Assembly: GCA_017893485.1 (NCBI GenBank)
Contig: CM030363.1
Coordinates: forward strand, 170,983,456-171,047,455
Length of the DNA: 64,000 bases
Source: Hemerocallis citrina
Lineage: Eukaryota; Streptophyta; Magnoliopsida; Asparagales; Asphodelaceae
Direction: 5' to 3'
The position numbers were made by a program, and so were the translations under genes. Shown in pieces: positions 36,960 to 48,721 of this stretch (the first letter of the stretch is position 1; every line of letters starts with the position of its first letter). The notes under the pieces are model-generated. The model searched no databases, was not told the DNA's origin, and saw only the letters and a list, made by a program, of their open reading frames with translations.

Positions 36960-37869
36960 TTTTAGCATTTCCATTTTTATGTATTTGCCGAGCGCGGACT
37001 GGCCACCGCAGTTTTGTAAGAATTTTGACATGAAATGAATTTTTAGCTGAACTATTTGACTTTAGACTTTTTGGCATAATCTGTAATGTGATCTTTTGAG
37101 GTGTGATCTTTTGAGATTTAGCCAACTTTATGGGTCTCAAAATGATGTGCAATTTCCTTCTTTGTGCCAGATGAATGCATCCTTCACGGTTGACCCTTGA
37201 GGTGCCGAGGTGGGGCGCCTTAGGGGCAAGCTTACATCTCTAGAGTCCGTTCTAGCACGCTATTGAAAATAGGCTCGAGATCGGAAAGTGACTGTTTCTT
37301 ATTTTATGAATAATTCGAGGGAGTTTAGCTTGGATTCTACTCGCCTGAAGAAGACGATCGCCAACTGCGACTTGGGAAGCGTTGAGACTAGTTGGTCGAT
37401 GTCTGGTACTTCTGCTCAACGACTAACCTCTGAATCGTTCCTTCGCGAGGTCATAATGGAGAAGGAATTGGAGATACAAAGGTTGATGATCCTGCTTGGA
37501 GTGGGTGGATCTCGATCCCCTTTTTTGGGGGCGGTTGGCCCTTTGTTGGAGGTCCGTCTCCGACCCTATGGCTAGAGCCGGCGAGACTGGGGGATGCCCA
37601 GAGCTCTATTGCCGGAGTGTCCACCTTGGTGACCCCGAGGGATCCTGGTGGGCTTGTCGACGAGCAAACACGCTCGATCCAGCTCAAACTGGTTTGTGCT
37701 AGTCCTAAGGCTCCCCAAGAAAGGGATTGGGGAGATTGTAATAGTTGTAATAATCATGTAGTCATACAGTCTTGCCGATTGTATTGATGAAACCTTTGTA
37801 TGTTGCAATAAAAACGGTTTTGGTTTTTACAATATCTCGTTGAGGGGGGGGGGGGGGAGGGGGGAGTCC
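36960..37869 (+). other. region 3' of antisense ORF with poly(A)-like signal
   Basis: An ORF of 95 codons at 37288-37575 (REVIMEKELEIQRLM, helix-forming) may be an eroded further exon or a separate small ORF; I do not recognise it. AATAAAA at about 37808 could end a plus-strand transcript. A G-rich tract (37842-37866) follows. Confidence 0.35.
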
Positions 37870-38110
37870 ATTTGAAACTGAGAAATCTAGTGGTCAGCTC
37901 GAGAATCATACTGAGCACCGAGCACCGAGCGTGATTGTCTTGTGCGAAAGCTAGGCGCTTACTCGAGATTCACGCCGAGCGTCGAGCATGGTTGGCTTGT
38001 GAGAAAGCTAGGTGCTTGCTCGAGGTTCACGCCGAGCATCGACCGTAGTTGGCTTGTGAGAATGCTAGGTTCTTGCTCGAGGTTCACGCCGAGTATCGAA
38101 CGAGGTCTAG
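37870..38110 (+). repeat. 56-bp-type tandem array, segment 4
   Basis: About four units related to the array upstream of the antisense ORF (CTTGCTCGAGGTTCACGCCGA, TTGGCTTGTGAGAAAGCTAG). One stray unit is left at 39032-39065. Confidence 0.85.
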
Positions 38111-38290
38111 CCAATGATATTGTCTTACTGAAATGGGAGACGTTTTGTCTTCCAATGTCAAAATGTGCCTTGAGATGTTTCGTCTTCCAATGTCATAAAT
38201 GCACCTCCCTTTAGGCTATATAACCCCTCCCCCACCTATTTCTCATTTCTCACTTCAATGAGAGTTCTCACAACTGGTGGCTCTCCTATC
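38111..38290 (+). promoter_or_regulatory. second TATA/CT-rich block
   Basis: CTATATAAC at 38217-38225 followed by CCCCTCCCCCACC, like the block at 34628. GTCTTCCAATGTCA is repeated twice upstream (near 38147 and 38182). Possible second plus-strand promoter or a duplicated copy of the first. Confidence 0.4.
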
Positions 38291-38575
38291 ACCCTTTAAC
38301 AGTTAGGGGTAGCGGCGATAAAGGCTGCTCTACCCCTGTCTGTCAGTGGGTGGAAGGGGGTTACACAGAGCATGGGGCTCGAGGTCTTTTCCGAAGGCGA
38401 GGGCCACGAAATAAAAGTTTCCTCCGAGGGCTCATATGACTAGTGGTCCTTTTATCACCTGCTGATAGTTTGGGGTAAAGGCGATGAAGGCTGCTCTATC
38501 CCTGGCTGTTAGCGGGCGGAAGGGGGGTCACCTTGGTGCATGGAGCCCGAGGTCCTTGCCAAAGGCAAAGACTGC
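38291..38575. repeat. diverged ~165-bp tandem duplication
   Basis: Blocks near 38307-38400 and 38473-38570 share GGCGAT(A/G)AAGGCTGCTCTA, GGCGGAAGGGGG and CGAGGTC at the same spacing. Confidence 0.75.
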
Positions 38576-38625
38576 AAATCAAATTTAAAACTTTCATTGG
38601 TTGTGAGGGTCTGCGCCAAAGGGCG

Positions 38626-39024
38626 AGGACTTGAGAGATTGAGAAATCTCTCGTTAGTGTAGAAGTCCGACTCGAGCGGCAATAACTTGAGAGATTGAGA
38701 AATTTCGCATTAGTGTAGAAGTCCAAGTCGAGTGGCAAGGACTTGAGAAATGGAGAAATCTCTCGTTAGTGTAGAAGTTCGAGCCGAGCGGGGCAGGACT
38801 TGAGAGATTAAGGAATCTCTTATTAGTGATAAGTCCGAGTCGAGCCGGAAGGACTTGGGCAATTGAGAAATGTCTCGTTAGTGTAGACGTCCGAGTCGGG
38901 CAACAAGGACATGAGAGATTGAGAAATCTCTCGTTAGTGTAGAGGTCCGAGCCGAGTGACAAGGATGTGAGTGATTGAGAAATCTCTCGTTAGTGTAGAA
39001 GTCCGAACCGAACAGCAAAGACTT
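38626..39024. repeat. 57-bp stem-loop tandem array
   Basis: Seven units of about 56-58 bp. Most contain GAGAGATTGAGAAATCTCTC (AGAGATT/AATCTCT stem) and GTTAGTGTAGAAGTCCGAG. The sequence differs from the other array but the period is the same. Confidence 0.93.
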
Positions 39025-39179
39025 CCAGTAGCTTGGTCGAGGTTAGTGTCAAGCGCCGAGCTAGAGCAAGACTGAGATACATTTTTACTTATTTCGAAAA
39101 GAAATTTCATTGCTTTTATTCAATGCTTAGGTACATAAGAAAAGAGGCACAACGCCTATTACAACCACAAATGCCTCCG

Positions 39180-40040
39180 TTAGCCCTTATGGTCCTTCAT
39201 GGAACTTAACAAGATGCTCCGCATTCCAGGGTCTTTTAACTGCCTTGCCCCCCAGGTCTTCGAGTCGGTACGTATCAGGGTGCACTTGGGAAACCTTTTA
39301 TGGTCCCTCCTAGTTTGAGGCTAGTTTACCCTTCCTGGTAGGGTTAGAGATAGCTAGCTTTCTGAGCATGAGGTTACCCTCCTTTATGTCGACCAGACGA
39401 ACTTCTTGTTATAAAACCTTTCAACATGCCGCTGATAAATATTTCTTCTGATAGCAGACTTTTCACGGGTGTCGTAGATTATGTCTAAGTTTGTCTTAAG
39501 GTCGCTCGAGTTCAACTCGTCATTGAAGCCCATGAACCTAGGCAAGGGGATCCCAATTTCCAGGGGGATGACTGCCTCGGTCCCATCGGTGAGATTGAAT
39601 GGGGATTCGTCTGTTGGGATCCTCTTGGTTGTTCGGTGCGACCAAAGGATGCTTGACAATTCGTCGACCCACAGTTCCTTGGGAGAGTTATCTAGCCATT
39701 TTTGAGATCGTTAAGAATTTGGGCGTTGGCATTTTCCGCTTGACCATTCGACTGAGGGTGAGATATTGACGAGAAGCGCTGCTGGACCCCGAGGTCTTTG
39801 CAGAACTTTCGGAAGTTTGCAGAACTTTCGGAAGTTTCTGCTGGCGAACTGGGTTCCGATATCGGTGATGAGCACGCACAAGATCCCGAACCGATAGATG
39901 ATTTGTTTCGGAAGAATTATTGGGCTTGATGTTCCGTGATTATGACCAGAGGTTCTGCCTCAACCCACTTGGAGAAGTAGTTGATGGCCACTATGCCGAA
40001 TCGTCTTTGGCTCGTGGCCCTCGAAAAGGCGCCAACCAGG
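39180..40040 (-). pseudogene. gypsy integrase core and C-terminal domain, broken
   Basis: From right to left: VAINYFSKWVEAEPL (start of the catalytic core; the first catalytic Asp is Asn here, codon AAC at 39980-39982), CVLITDIGTQFASRNF (second catalytic Asp present), SILWSHRTTKRIPTDESPFN, GTEAVIPLEIGIPL and YNKKF, then the C-terminal module LRKLAISNPTRKGKL, DTYRLEDLGGKAVKRPWNAE and HLVKFHEGP. TAG at 39310-39312 replaces the Trp of N-W-E-G-P. A 19-bp tandem duplication (TTTGCAGAACTTTCGGAAG, about 39797-39834) disrupts the core. The upstream half of the core is cut by solo LTR C. Confidence 0.9.
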
Positions 40041-41393
40041 TGTCACGCCCCGCTTCCCACTATACGGAAATACGGGCACACAATTGAGGCCCAGCAAATG
40101 ATATAAGTATACCAACTCATATCATCCACAAGCTGTACAATACCAGTAAGCTCAATAACACGGGTACCAATAATAATCACATGAACAATGCTAGAATACA
40201 ATAACCAATATATGAGATACAAGAAATTTGGGTCAAAATAACAGAGAATAAACAATGAACTAAACAGTTTATTATAATGAGGTGGTAGAGAAATAGATAT
40301 AACAATTCCGTCTAAAGAGTCTGATCATCAAGTTCCTTCTGTAAATCATCATCTGTCCTGTATAAATACTTACTCAAAAAAAATTGGGAAATTACCTGTT
40401 AGAGCAAGCTTCGGGCAGCAGGCAGCAACAAGCAGTAAAATGGTAAAATAACGTGATATAACATAGAAGGAACAAGAAGTAGCTGTGCAATTACTGAAAA
40501 ACAGTATAATACAATATGGAAGGAAGCAAAAAATGGAAGAATATGATCATGTAAGCAATAACTGTAAACTAATGTATTCAAGACTTCAAAGTATAATCAA
40601 TTGGTAATCCAGGATCAGTTAATCAATAATCATGTAATCAAGAATCATGAATCATGTAATCAAGAATTAAGAATCATGCAATCAAGAACCAAGAATCATG
40701 CTTAATGTCAATTTCAGGTCTATCGCTTTTATTAACTTATCTAATGCACGGAATCTTGTGTCCCATACCACAAGTTCGGGTGCATATTAATCATGTGACG
40801 TTTAAACTTAGGTAGTGAATTTTATAGGATTATGTACTCGAGTCTTCCAGTAATAGTATCGATATATGTAATCAAGAATCATGTAATCAAGAATTGTATA
40901 ATCAAAGTCAAGAATCAAGAATCAAGAATCACTATTCCGGAAAACACGGGCCCCCTTCCGAGTATACTCCCCTATATTGTCCACTACTAAGTTTACCCTT
41001 ATAACCCTGATTTTTTATTCTTTTACAATAATTAATTAGGAACGTGCAGTCGGTACGAGTAGCGGAAACAGTGGTATCAAGAATCAAGGAAATATCAAGG
41101 GCGGTAATCATGGGTACATCGAGAGGTGAAACATGTACATGTATCAAGGGTAGTAATCATAGAATTATCAAGTGGTATATAATGCATTATATGGGAAAAT
41201 TTATCAACTTATTATATGGGTACAAGTTATTATTACAAGAACAACAATACATATAGATAAATTCATTAAATATGGAAAATAACGGGTATATATGCAAAAA
41301 ACGTAGAGATGAATTTCTAGACAATAACAACTATCTGCGTTCAAATTCATTTCACCACTGCTACAAAAAAGAAAATCTGATTCTGTCAGAGAT

Positions 41394-44300
41394 TGTAACC
41401 CTTATTTTCGCAAATACGTATTTTCATGAGTATTTTTCTGTATCTCGATGTTTATAAATTGTTATTGTTAAATTTGTTTGATTTTCTTTGTTAAAACATT
41501 TTCCTAAACAATAATTATAATTATTTTGAATAAACTTTGTTTCCATTTCTACTTGACCAACTATTTATTGTTATTGTTGGGACTATTTCCATAAATTCCT
41601 ATTTTTATATACTGTTATTATTTTGATAATTTCTATTGTCGTTATTGGTATTATTTGCTATTTTGTTACTACTACTATTATTATTATTTTATTAATACTA
41701 TTGTCACTATTATTATTGATAGTCTTTTTATTCTTATTGATTGATTGATATTACTAGTATTATTATTTTATTGACATGGTAATTTTAGTGTTCTTATGGT
41801 CATGGTGATTATTTATTATTATGCTTGATTATTAAAACAAATTCCTTCTTATTCGATAATTGTGTTTATAATTGTCTCAAATAATTTATGTAACACAAAT
41901 TACATTTTTATCACATATATTATTCCTTGTATTTGGATTTATGTTGATCAATTGTATTATATACAAATCTATTTTTATTTTCTGGGTCTAAACCCATACC
42001 CAATAACCCAATATCTCATCTTTTCCCCTATAAATATACTAATCTCTTTTAACCCTAATTAAACCTAGCCGTCATTAACCCCTCCCATATACTGTGCTAC
42101 CTTAGCCCTCTCTCCCTGTTCATCCATCTCTCCCGCTCTTTCTGTTTTCGCCACCGAACCCACAAACCCATCTCTCGTTGCTCCGGTCGCTACATTCCAC
42201 CACCTCCATTGTCGTCGTCACCGTCCCCTCGTCGGCCTATCCTCCTAGCCTCATCCCTGTCCTCGCCCAACTCCACCGAAACCCATCCACCCGTCTTTGT
42301 CTTCGCTCAACCCATCCCCTGTTCCTATCGAAATCCAATGCCTCGCCGTCCCTCGTCCTCGTCCTCCGTGCACCCCTCGTAACCACCGGAGATCCCCAGT
42401 CCTCGTCATTGCCGTCTAGAGCCAGCACCTCAGTCATTTGCCTCCCCTTGTTTTCAAGCAAAACAGAACATCCACCGCTGCTGTCACCCTCGCTTTTGCC
42501 GTTGCTTCCCGATCGCAATGACGTCGTTGCCGCTAGCATCGTGAGCCCCATCGCCAGTCGCCACCAGCTTTGCCGAGTCCCTTCCGAGTCTCTCCCGCTC
42601 TCTCTTTCTGTCAAAGTTAGAAGACGAATCGCGAGTGGCTGCTTTTGCTGTGTGGTGTTTGTGGCTTGGAGATCCGGAAGTGGTGTTCGGTGTTTGTGTG
42701 AGAGATCCGGTGTGGAGTTGTGTGGTGGATTTATTTTTTTGTCTTGGTTGTTGTTTGGTATTTTACTCGTGTCTCACACATGCTTTGGGATCATTGCCCG
42801 GGATTCCGATCCCGTTATTCTATATTATTCGAATTAACCGTCTCACAGGCAAGTTTCTTCTTGAACTAATATTTTGTTTTGTTCAAGTTTATGTTTATTT
42901 GATCTCTGCAAGTAGATCCAGTCCCTTTCGTTATCATACTGCTTTTGACAATTCCGTTAAGTTTATCGAGGGTTTACACGAGCTAACCCGACGTACTCTT
43001 AATATTGTGTCGCTCTCTTTGATCTAAAATCTAGTCCCCCTTGTTTTATGCATATGCACTTACATGTAATTAACTAGATCCATGCTATAGACTTGTTGAT
43101 GAATTGTATACATGTTAGATTGAATTTGATTGATGAATATATACCATGCATGTGAAAATTGTATCTTAAACATAGAAATATGCATGTTGACACCTAGGAT
43201 CACTTTGATTACCAATTTGCATGAAATATATGGTGCATGATTTATTTATTGCCCTTTTTATATTAAAACAAGTTATGGACTGCTAGTTGTTCCATTTTGA
43301 ATCAGATTTTCAATCATGCTACTGTCAAAATTTGAAATAACTTTGTAAACATGAAATTTAGCCTCTGATGTCTAGTTTACTCTCCTTTTTGCGGATTTGA
43401 ATTCCGAAATGTGGTTTGTTAGATATCATCATTTTAGTACAGTTGTGTTAGAACTTTCAGATTCACAAATGCATGCGTATCTTGCAGTTCTTTAATTTCT
43501 TTAACCATGCTAACAGTAAAATAAAAATCTGAAATAAATTAGGCTGAACCTAGAAATATGTAGGAATGCCCTAGAATTTTTATAGATTTATTTGATGAGT
43601 TTTATGACTTGAAACAAATAGCTGAACACAATTTACATTATGTTGTCTGAACATAAAATCTGAATAGAATATAGGTTTCGCCCTAGTTTTCGTATCTTTT
43701 ATGTGCCTTATATATATTCGCTGGATCCGGGTGGAAGTCTAGTTTCTAGAACTTTGGACGAATCTAGATTTTCTATTATGTAGTAGCAGTAATCTATGTT
43801 TTAGTACAGCAAGGTCATGCTGTCCTGATCATGTGATGTATGTGTAAATAACTTGTTTGCTTCATGCTTTGTCTGTAACGCATAGAATTAGACACACTTA
43901 GTATTATAAAATATTGAAACCTTCTTGCATGCTCACATAGGATGAAAATAAACTAATAAAAAGTCGGGTATTATGGGTAGACTTGGTAGTGAACAATCGA
44001 AAACTGTACTCCTCCGGGCCCTACCGCCTGACCTGCCTGACTTGAAATTCCCTGAACATGAAACACCTGCCTGATAAACACCATCCCTGAACATAAAACA
44101 CCGCCTGATAATCTCTGGGCCGAGTACACGATCCGTGAATTCACCATCAGTCTAAAACGTTCATTGTGTTTGGGCTGAACCTGTAGTATGGGATGCAGTA
44201 GTATGTGCCCTAGATATGCTAATAAAATAATTAATAACCTACATACTTGTTCCTGTATGGAGCTTGACTTGACATCACGCATTACATGTGTGATTACTGT

Positions 44301-44826
44301 AGACCTTTGATATTGTTGCTTGCCTTTGCTTTGTTGTTTGACTTTGATCATGTCCCTTTCCTTTGATATACCATGTTTCCTTTATCCTCTATTTTCTCTA
44401 CTTGCTGCCCACGACTTGCTCTAAGGGTACTCTTTTCTTTCTTTTTAGATCAAGAGCTTATAAGTACCGAAGGAGCAATTCCAGAAGAAATTGGTGAGCA
44501 AACTCTCTGAAGATCGGAGCTGGACTTTAGACTGCTTAGCTATTTTTATTATTTGCTTATTGTATTGCTTTTATCATACATTGTATTCTTGGGCTTTTAT
44601 GAACCGAAGTTTGTTTTATCCCAGATGTTGGATTATTATTTGGTGAATTTATTTCATAATTATTTGAAGTTTATTCTTTGTTTATGTGACTATATTCTTC
44701 CTGCGTGGTTGTTTTCTCTTGTATATTGTTGAGTTAGTCTGTTACAGCTTATGGATGATGTATAATCATTCGCTGGGACTTCTTTAAGTGCTCGTATTCC
44801 TGTATTTTAGGAAGCAGGGCGTGACA
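41394..44826 (+). mobile_element. solo LTR C1, family 2, nested in C
   Basis: Starts TGTAACCCTTATTTTCGC and ends GCAGGGCGTGACA (3433 bp). Perfect 5-bp target duplication GAGAT (41389-41393, 44827-44831). TATA box at 42029-42036, GC-rich leader, CGGGATTCCGATCCCG hairpin at 42799-42814, AG/GCAAGT at 42847-42854 and a CTTTTTAG acceptor-like site ending at 44448. The 219-codon ORF in the leader (42178-42837) is not conserved in the other copies. Confidence 0.93.
42029..42036 (+). promoter_or_regulatory. TATA box of LTR C1
   Basis: TATAAATA followed by an AACCCTAA motif and a CT-rich leader, as in A1. Confidence 0.6.
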
Positions 44827-46869
44827 GAGATTCTAGAAAGTAGAATCCTTGCGTAAAAGTTCAATCTTTACTGGTTTCAATATTTCGTGCACAGTTCTGT
44901 TCTGGAAATACATGAGTCACAGTACTTAAATAGCGATATCTCAGAAAATATAAATCGGATTGAGAAACCGTAAGATGTTTTGGATTCTAGACTCGATGGA
45001 AAATGATTTTCATGTATAAAGTTCTCTCCAGTATCGGGAACATGGTCTTATTCTCAGTACAAGAGACATGACAGTAGGTTTTATGCACAGTTTCGGTTCT
45101 GGAATTTACAATACGACTGTACTAAAATCATGATATCTCACAATCTATAAATCGGATTGTGAAACCGTAAAATTTTCTATATTCTAGACTTAGAGGGTTA
45201 CAATTCGTATGTACAAAGCTCTTAGATTTAGTATCGGGAACTAGGTTGAATTCCTAGTACAAAATTGGAAAAACGACAGAAATGTGAATATTCGATAATA
45301 TGGTACAAAGTGTGTTAATGGTTCAAAATTTGAATCAATCACTTGGAACAAGTTACTAACTGAATTTGATAAGAAAACATGATGATAACGAGGCTACTTG
45401 CTAAGAGTTCAAGAAAAATGCTTGCCTTATAACGATGATATTGCGTGCAACGAGAATCACGGGATGAAGATGGAGATTACACAAGCTCGATAACATGAAA
45501 TGGAAGGCCAACAATTTGAACTTACAACCGCAGTGATGGAGTTCGGTTTTGAGTGTTGGGCTGCAATTCAACGGCAGCAAGAGCAATGACAACTACGGCG
45601 ATGAACGACGGCGGTACAATAGCAGCTCGGCGACAACAAGAAGTAGAGTCAGCAACAAGAGCGATGACAGCAAAAAGTAAGAGCGCCGGTAGTAATAAAC
45701 AAGCACGGTGATACCAACTTGAACATCAACGCAACAAGAGGACTTCGGTTCATCAGGTTGGTGAAGGCAACAAGAGTGGTCGGCAGCGGATGTGGGGCTT
45801 GCGGGTGTTGGTTGAAGGGGCAGTAAGTCAGAAGGTGATGGCCGTAGTGAGAGGCATTGGAGATGGAAATGGTGGTGTGAGGTGTTTTGGTTGATCGCGA
45901 GTTGGTGGCACGAGTGAGAGGAGGTAGCTAAGGTGGCGTCGGGGGATGGATCTCGGGATGAGGGAGAGTTCGGGTGGCAAGTGGAGGTGGAAGTCGGGTG
46001 TTAGGGAGGAGATGGTGAAGGTGGTGGTGTTGGCGACGGCGAGAGGCTTGGGGCAGCAAGGAGTTGGAGCTCGGTGGAGCTTGCGGTGGAGGCAGAAGGG
46101 GAAGGACAGCAGGTGAGGGTGAAGCTAGTCAGGTATGGGAAACTCGGAGGTGAAGGTGAGGAGAGAGAGTGGCTGAGGTGATGAAGAGGTGCTCATCGGG
46201 AGCTGGCGATGGTGTGAGACAACGACGATAGTGTACGGGGGTGATGAGCTTGGTGATGGTGGCTTTGGTGGCGGTCGCAGTGAGGTGGGATGCGATGGTG
46301 GAGGTGTTAAGGTGACTTGGGTTTCAGGAAGAAGAAGAAAGGAGAAGTAGTGAGGATGATGAATGGGTACATGTGTGTGAGAAGTAGTGAGGGTGATGAA
46401 TGGGTACATGTGTGTGTGTGTGTGTGTGTGTGCAGTGGGATCTTGAATGTGCGCATATAAAATTATACATAGGAGTAATATTAAGCTGATGAATGGATTG
46501 AATGTATATAGATTTAATACAGTGATGAATATGAGAGTGTGGGCAGTTAGGCTGCAGTATATATAAAAATATAGAGAGGGATAGAGAGAGGGGGCAGTAG
46601 GGGGAGGTGATTTAATACTGTAAAAGGTTGGGGGTTGAGGGGTTGGCTGTTTGATTAGAGAATTAGAATTAGGAATTGATTAGGGTTTAAATTTAAACTC
46701 AAATTTAAAAAATCACAAAAATTTAGAATTGGTCGGAACAATATTTGAGCTCCAATAAGAATGAAATAATGCCTGATAAAGATTTCAAAGAGAAGAAAGA
46801 AATAAAAATTGATTGATAATACAAAAATTTTATGTAATAAAATGCGTACAAATGGAACAGGGGGTTACA

Positions 46870-48721
46870 CTAGGTCCATCCCCCACATGGCAAAAGAGGT
46901 CAGATTGGTAAGTGACTTGAGTTCGGCTTGGTGTAAGCATCTAATCGAAGAGAATCTTTGGCATGAGCCGCACCTTTTAACAAGGTCTTGGGCATCTTGC
47001 AATATGGTCAGCCAATAGTAGCCGTGGTTGAGCACTTTCCTCGCAAGCGACCTGCTGCCCATATGGCACCCCCCAATACTTTCGTGCATCTCCTCCAGCA
47101 CTTACTTGGCCTCATCGGGACTCAGACATCGAAGATAGGGTCTTCCGTCCACCATGGTGTATGAGTGCTTGAAGAGTACATTATCAGTCAGGGTGAATCT
47201 TTTCGATCAGATTCTTATCATCCTGGCTTCGGCCGGGTTTGGTGGGAGTTTGCCATCGACCAGAAACTTTTAGACGGGATCCATCCAAGTGCCTTCCTAA
47301 GTGCCTGGGTTAATACAAAGGGTCTCTAGGTTCTCGATGTTAGGCTTGAGGAGGATCTCTACGAGGATAGTCTGATCTAGGCCTTCAATGGACGACAAGG
47401 CGAGTTTGGCCAAGGCATCAGCTTGGCCATTTTGTTCCCTAGTAATGCACTCGACGGTGGTGCCCAAGTACTGAATCATCGGGCATCGCATGCCTCATAA
47501 TCCCCAAAAATGTGATTGACCACGAGATGAGAGTCATTGTAGGCCCTCAGTCGTCTTTCCCCAACCTTGTGGGCTAGTGTAAGCCCGACGATTACGGCTT
47601 CGTATTCTGCCTCGTTATTGGAAGCTTGAAAATTGAGACACAGGGAGTACCAGAGGACGAAGTTGTAGGAGCCTCTAAGTATGACTCTAGCTCTGCTCCC
47701 CCCCTCTCACAGGATGACCGTCAACATATAACTCCCAAACTTGTTTATCCTCTCAGATTTTAGGTGTTTCGGGGATGATGCATTCCGTGATGAATTCTGC
47801 GAGGGCTTGCCCTTTGATGGCGGTTCAAGGTTGGTCGCTGATGTCGTGCTAGCTTAGCTCGATGGACCACTTGACTAACAGTTAGAATTCTCTGGCTTGT
47901 TCAGGACCGTTTTGAGAGGCTAGTCCGTAAGGACTCAAATGGAGTAGGCTTAAAAGTACGGTCAGAGTTTCCGAGCAGCCATCACCAATGCATGCCTTCA
48001 GCTGATCGAAAGCCTGCTATTGGGAGTCTTCCAATTCGAAGCTCTTCACCCCCTGGAGGGCCTTGAAGAGCGGGAGTGACTTTTCTCTAGACTTTAAGAG
48101 GAAACGGCCGATGGCCACAAATCGACCAGCTAGTCGTTGGAATTCTTTGACATTTCTTGGAGGGGTCATGTCCAAGATGGCCTGAATCTTTTCAAGGTTT
48201 GCTCGTTGGTTGACCACGAATCCAAGAAATTTCTCTAAGGAGACGGTGAAGGCGCGTTTAGAGGGGTTGAGTCTCATATTGGGGATCGTAGGACCCCGAA
48301 AGCCTCATCGAGATTGCTGTTGTAATCCTGTCCCTTGCGGCTTTTGACGAGAATGTCATTGACATATACCTCCATGTTACGACCAATCTGGTGCTTAAAG
48401 ACTCGATTGACGAGTCGTTGGTATGTGGCACCAACATTCTTCAGCCCGAAGGGCATAACCCTATTACAGTAGAGGTCTTGGTCTGTCACGAAGGCGGTCA
48501 TAGGGATGTCCGAAGGGAACATTCTAATTTAGTTGTAGCCTGAGAAGGAGTCCATAAAACTCATCAGTTCGTGACCCGAGGTCGCATCCATCAGGGCATC
48601 GATGCTCGAGGGAGGGGGAACAGATCCTTAGGGCAGGTCTTGTTGAGGTCTGTAAAATATATACAGATCCTCCATCTGCCACTTGGTTTCTTCACCATTA
48701 TGACGTTCTCCAACCACTGGG
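46870..48721 (-). pseudogene. gypsy RT, RNase H and integrase zinc finger, broken
   Basis: From right to left: WLENVIMVKKPSG, DLNK, LMSFMDSFSGYN (RT motif A), RVMPFGLKNVGATYQRLVN (motif B) and VYVNDILVKS (motif C; YVDD has become YVND, codon AAT at 48358-48360). The RT thumb is MRLNPSKRAFTVSLEKFLGF and PPRNVKEFQRLAGR (48017-48277). RNase H follows (FQASNNEAEYEAVIVGLTLA, YNDSHLVVNHIFG, 47500-47700; REQNGQADALAKLA, 47400-47460). Last is the HHCC integrase finger (HESIGGCHMGSR...CGSCQRFS, 46970-47095). Among the stops, TAA at 48529-48531 follows SGYN. The upstream RT part continues at 58777 beyond solo LTR D. Confidence 0.92.

Larger units (their letters stand above)
40041..46869 (-). mobile_element. 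solo LTR C, family 2, split by C1
   Basis: Reads TGTCACGCCCCGCTTCCC at 40041 and GGGGGTTACA at 46869, so reversed. Flanks CCAGG (40036-40040) and CTAGG (46870-46874) match at 4 of 5. Without C1 it is about 3.4 kb. It has ATCAAGAATCATG minisatellite stretches at about 40600-40700 and 40860-40930, a GC-rich leader at 45540-46330, a (TG)n run at 46412-46431 and, on the minus strand, GGCAAG near 45425. It separates integrase core from integrase zinc finger. Confidence 0.9.

Noticed and set aside
38626..39024. Regular 57-bp repeats resembling a CRISPR array
   Set aside because: Units are contiguous without unique spacers, the DNA is from a plant, and it lies inside a retrotransposon.
42178..42837. 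219-codon ORF in LTR C1
   Set aside because: It lies in the GC-rich LTR leader. No conserved counterpart in A1, A2, B or C, and no recognisable domain.
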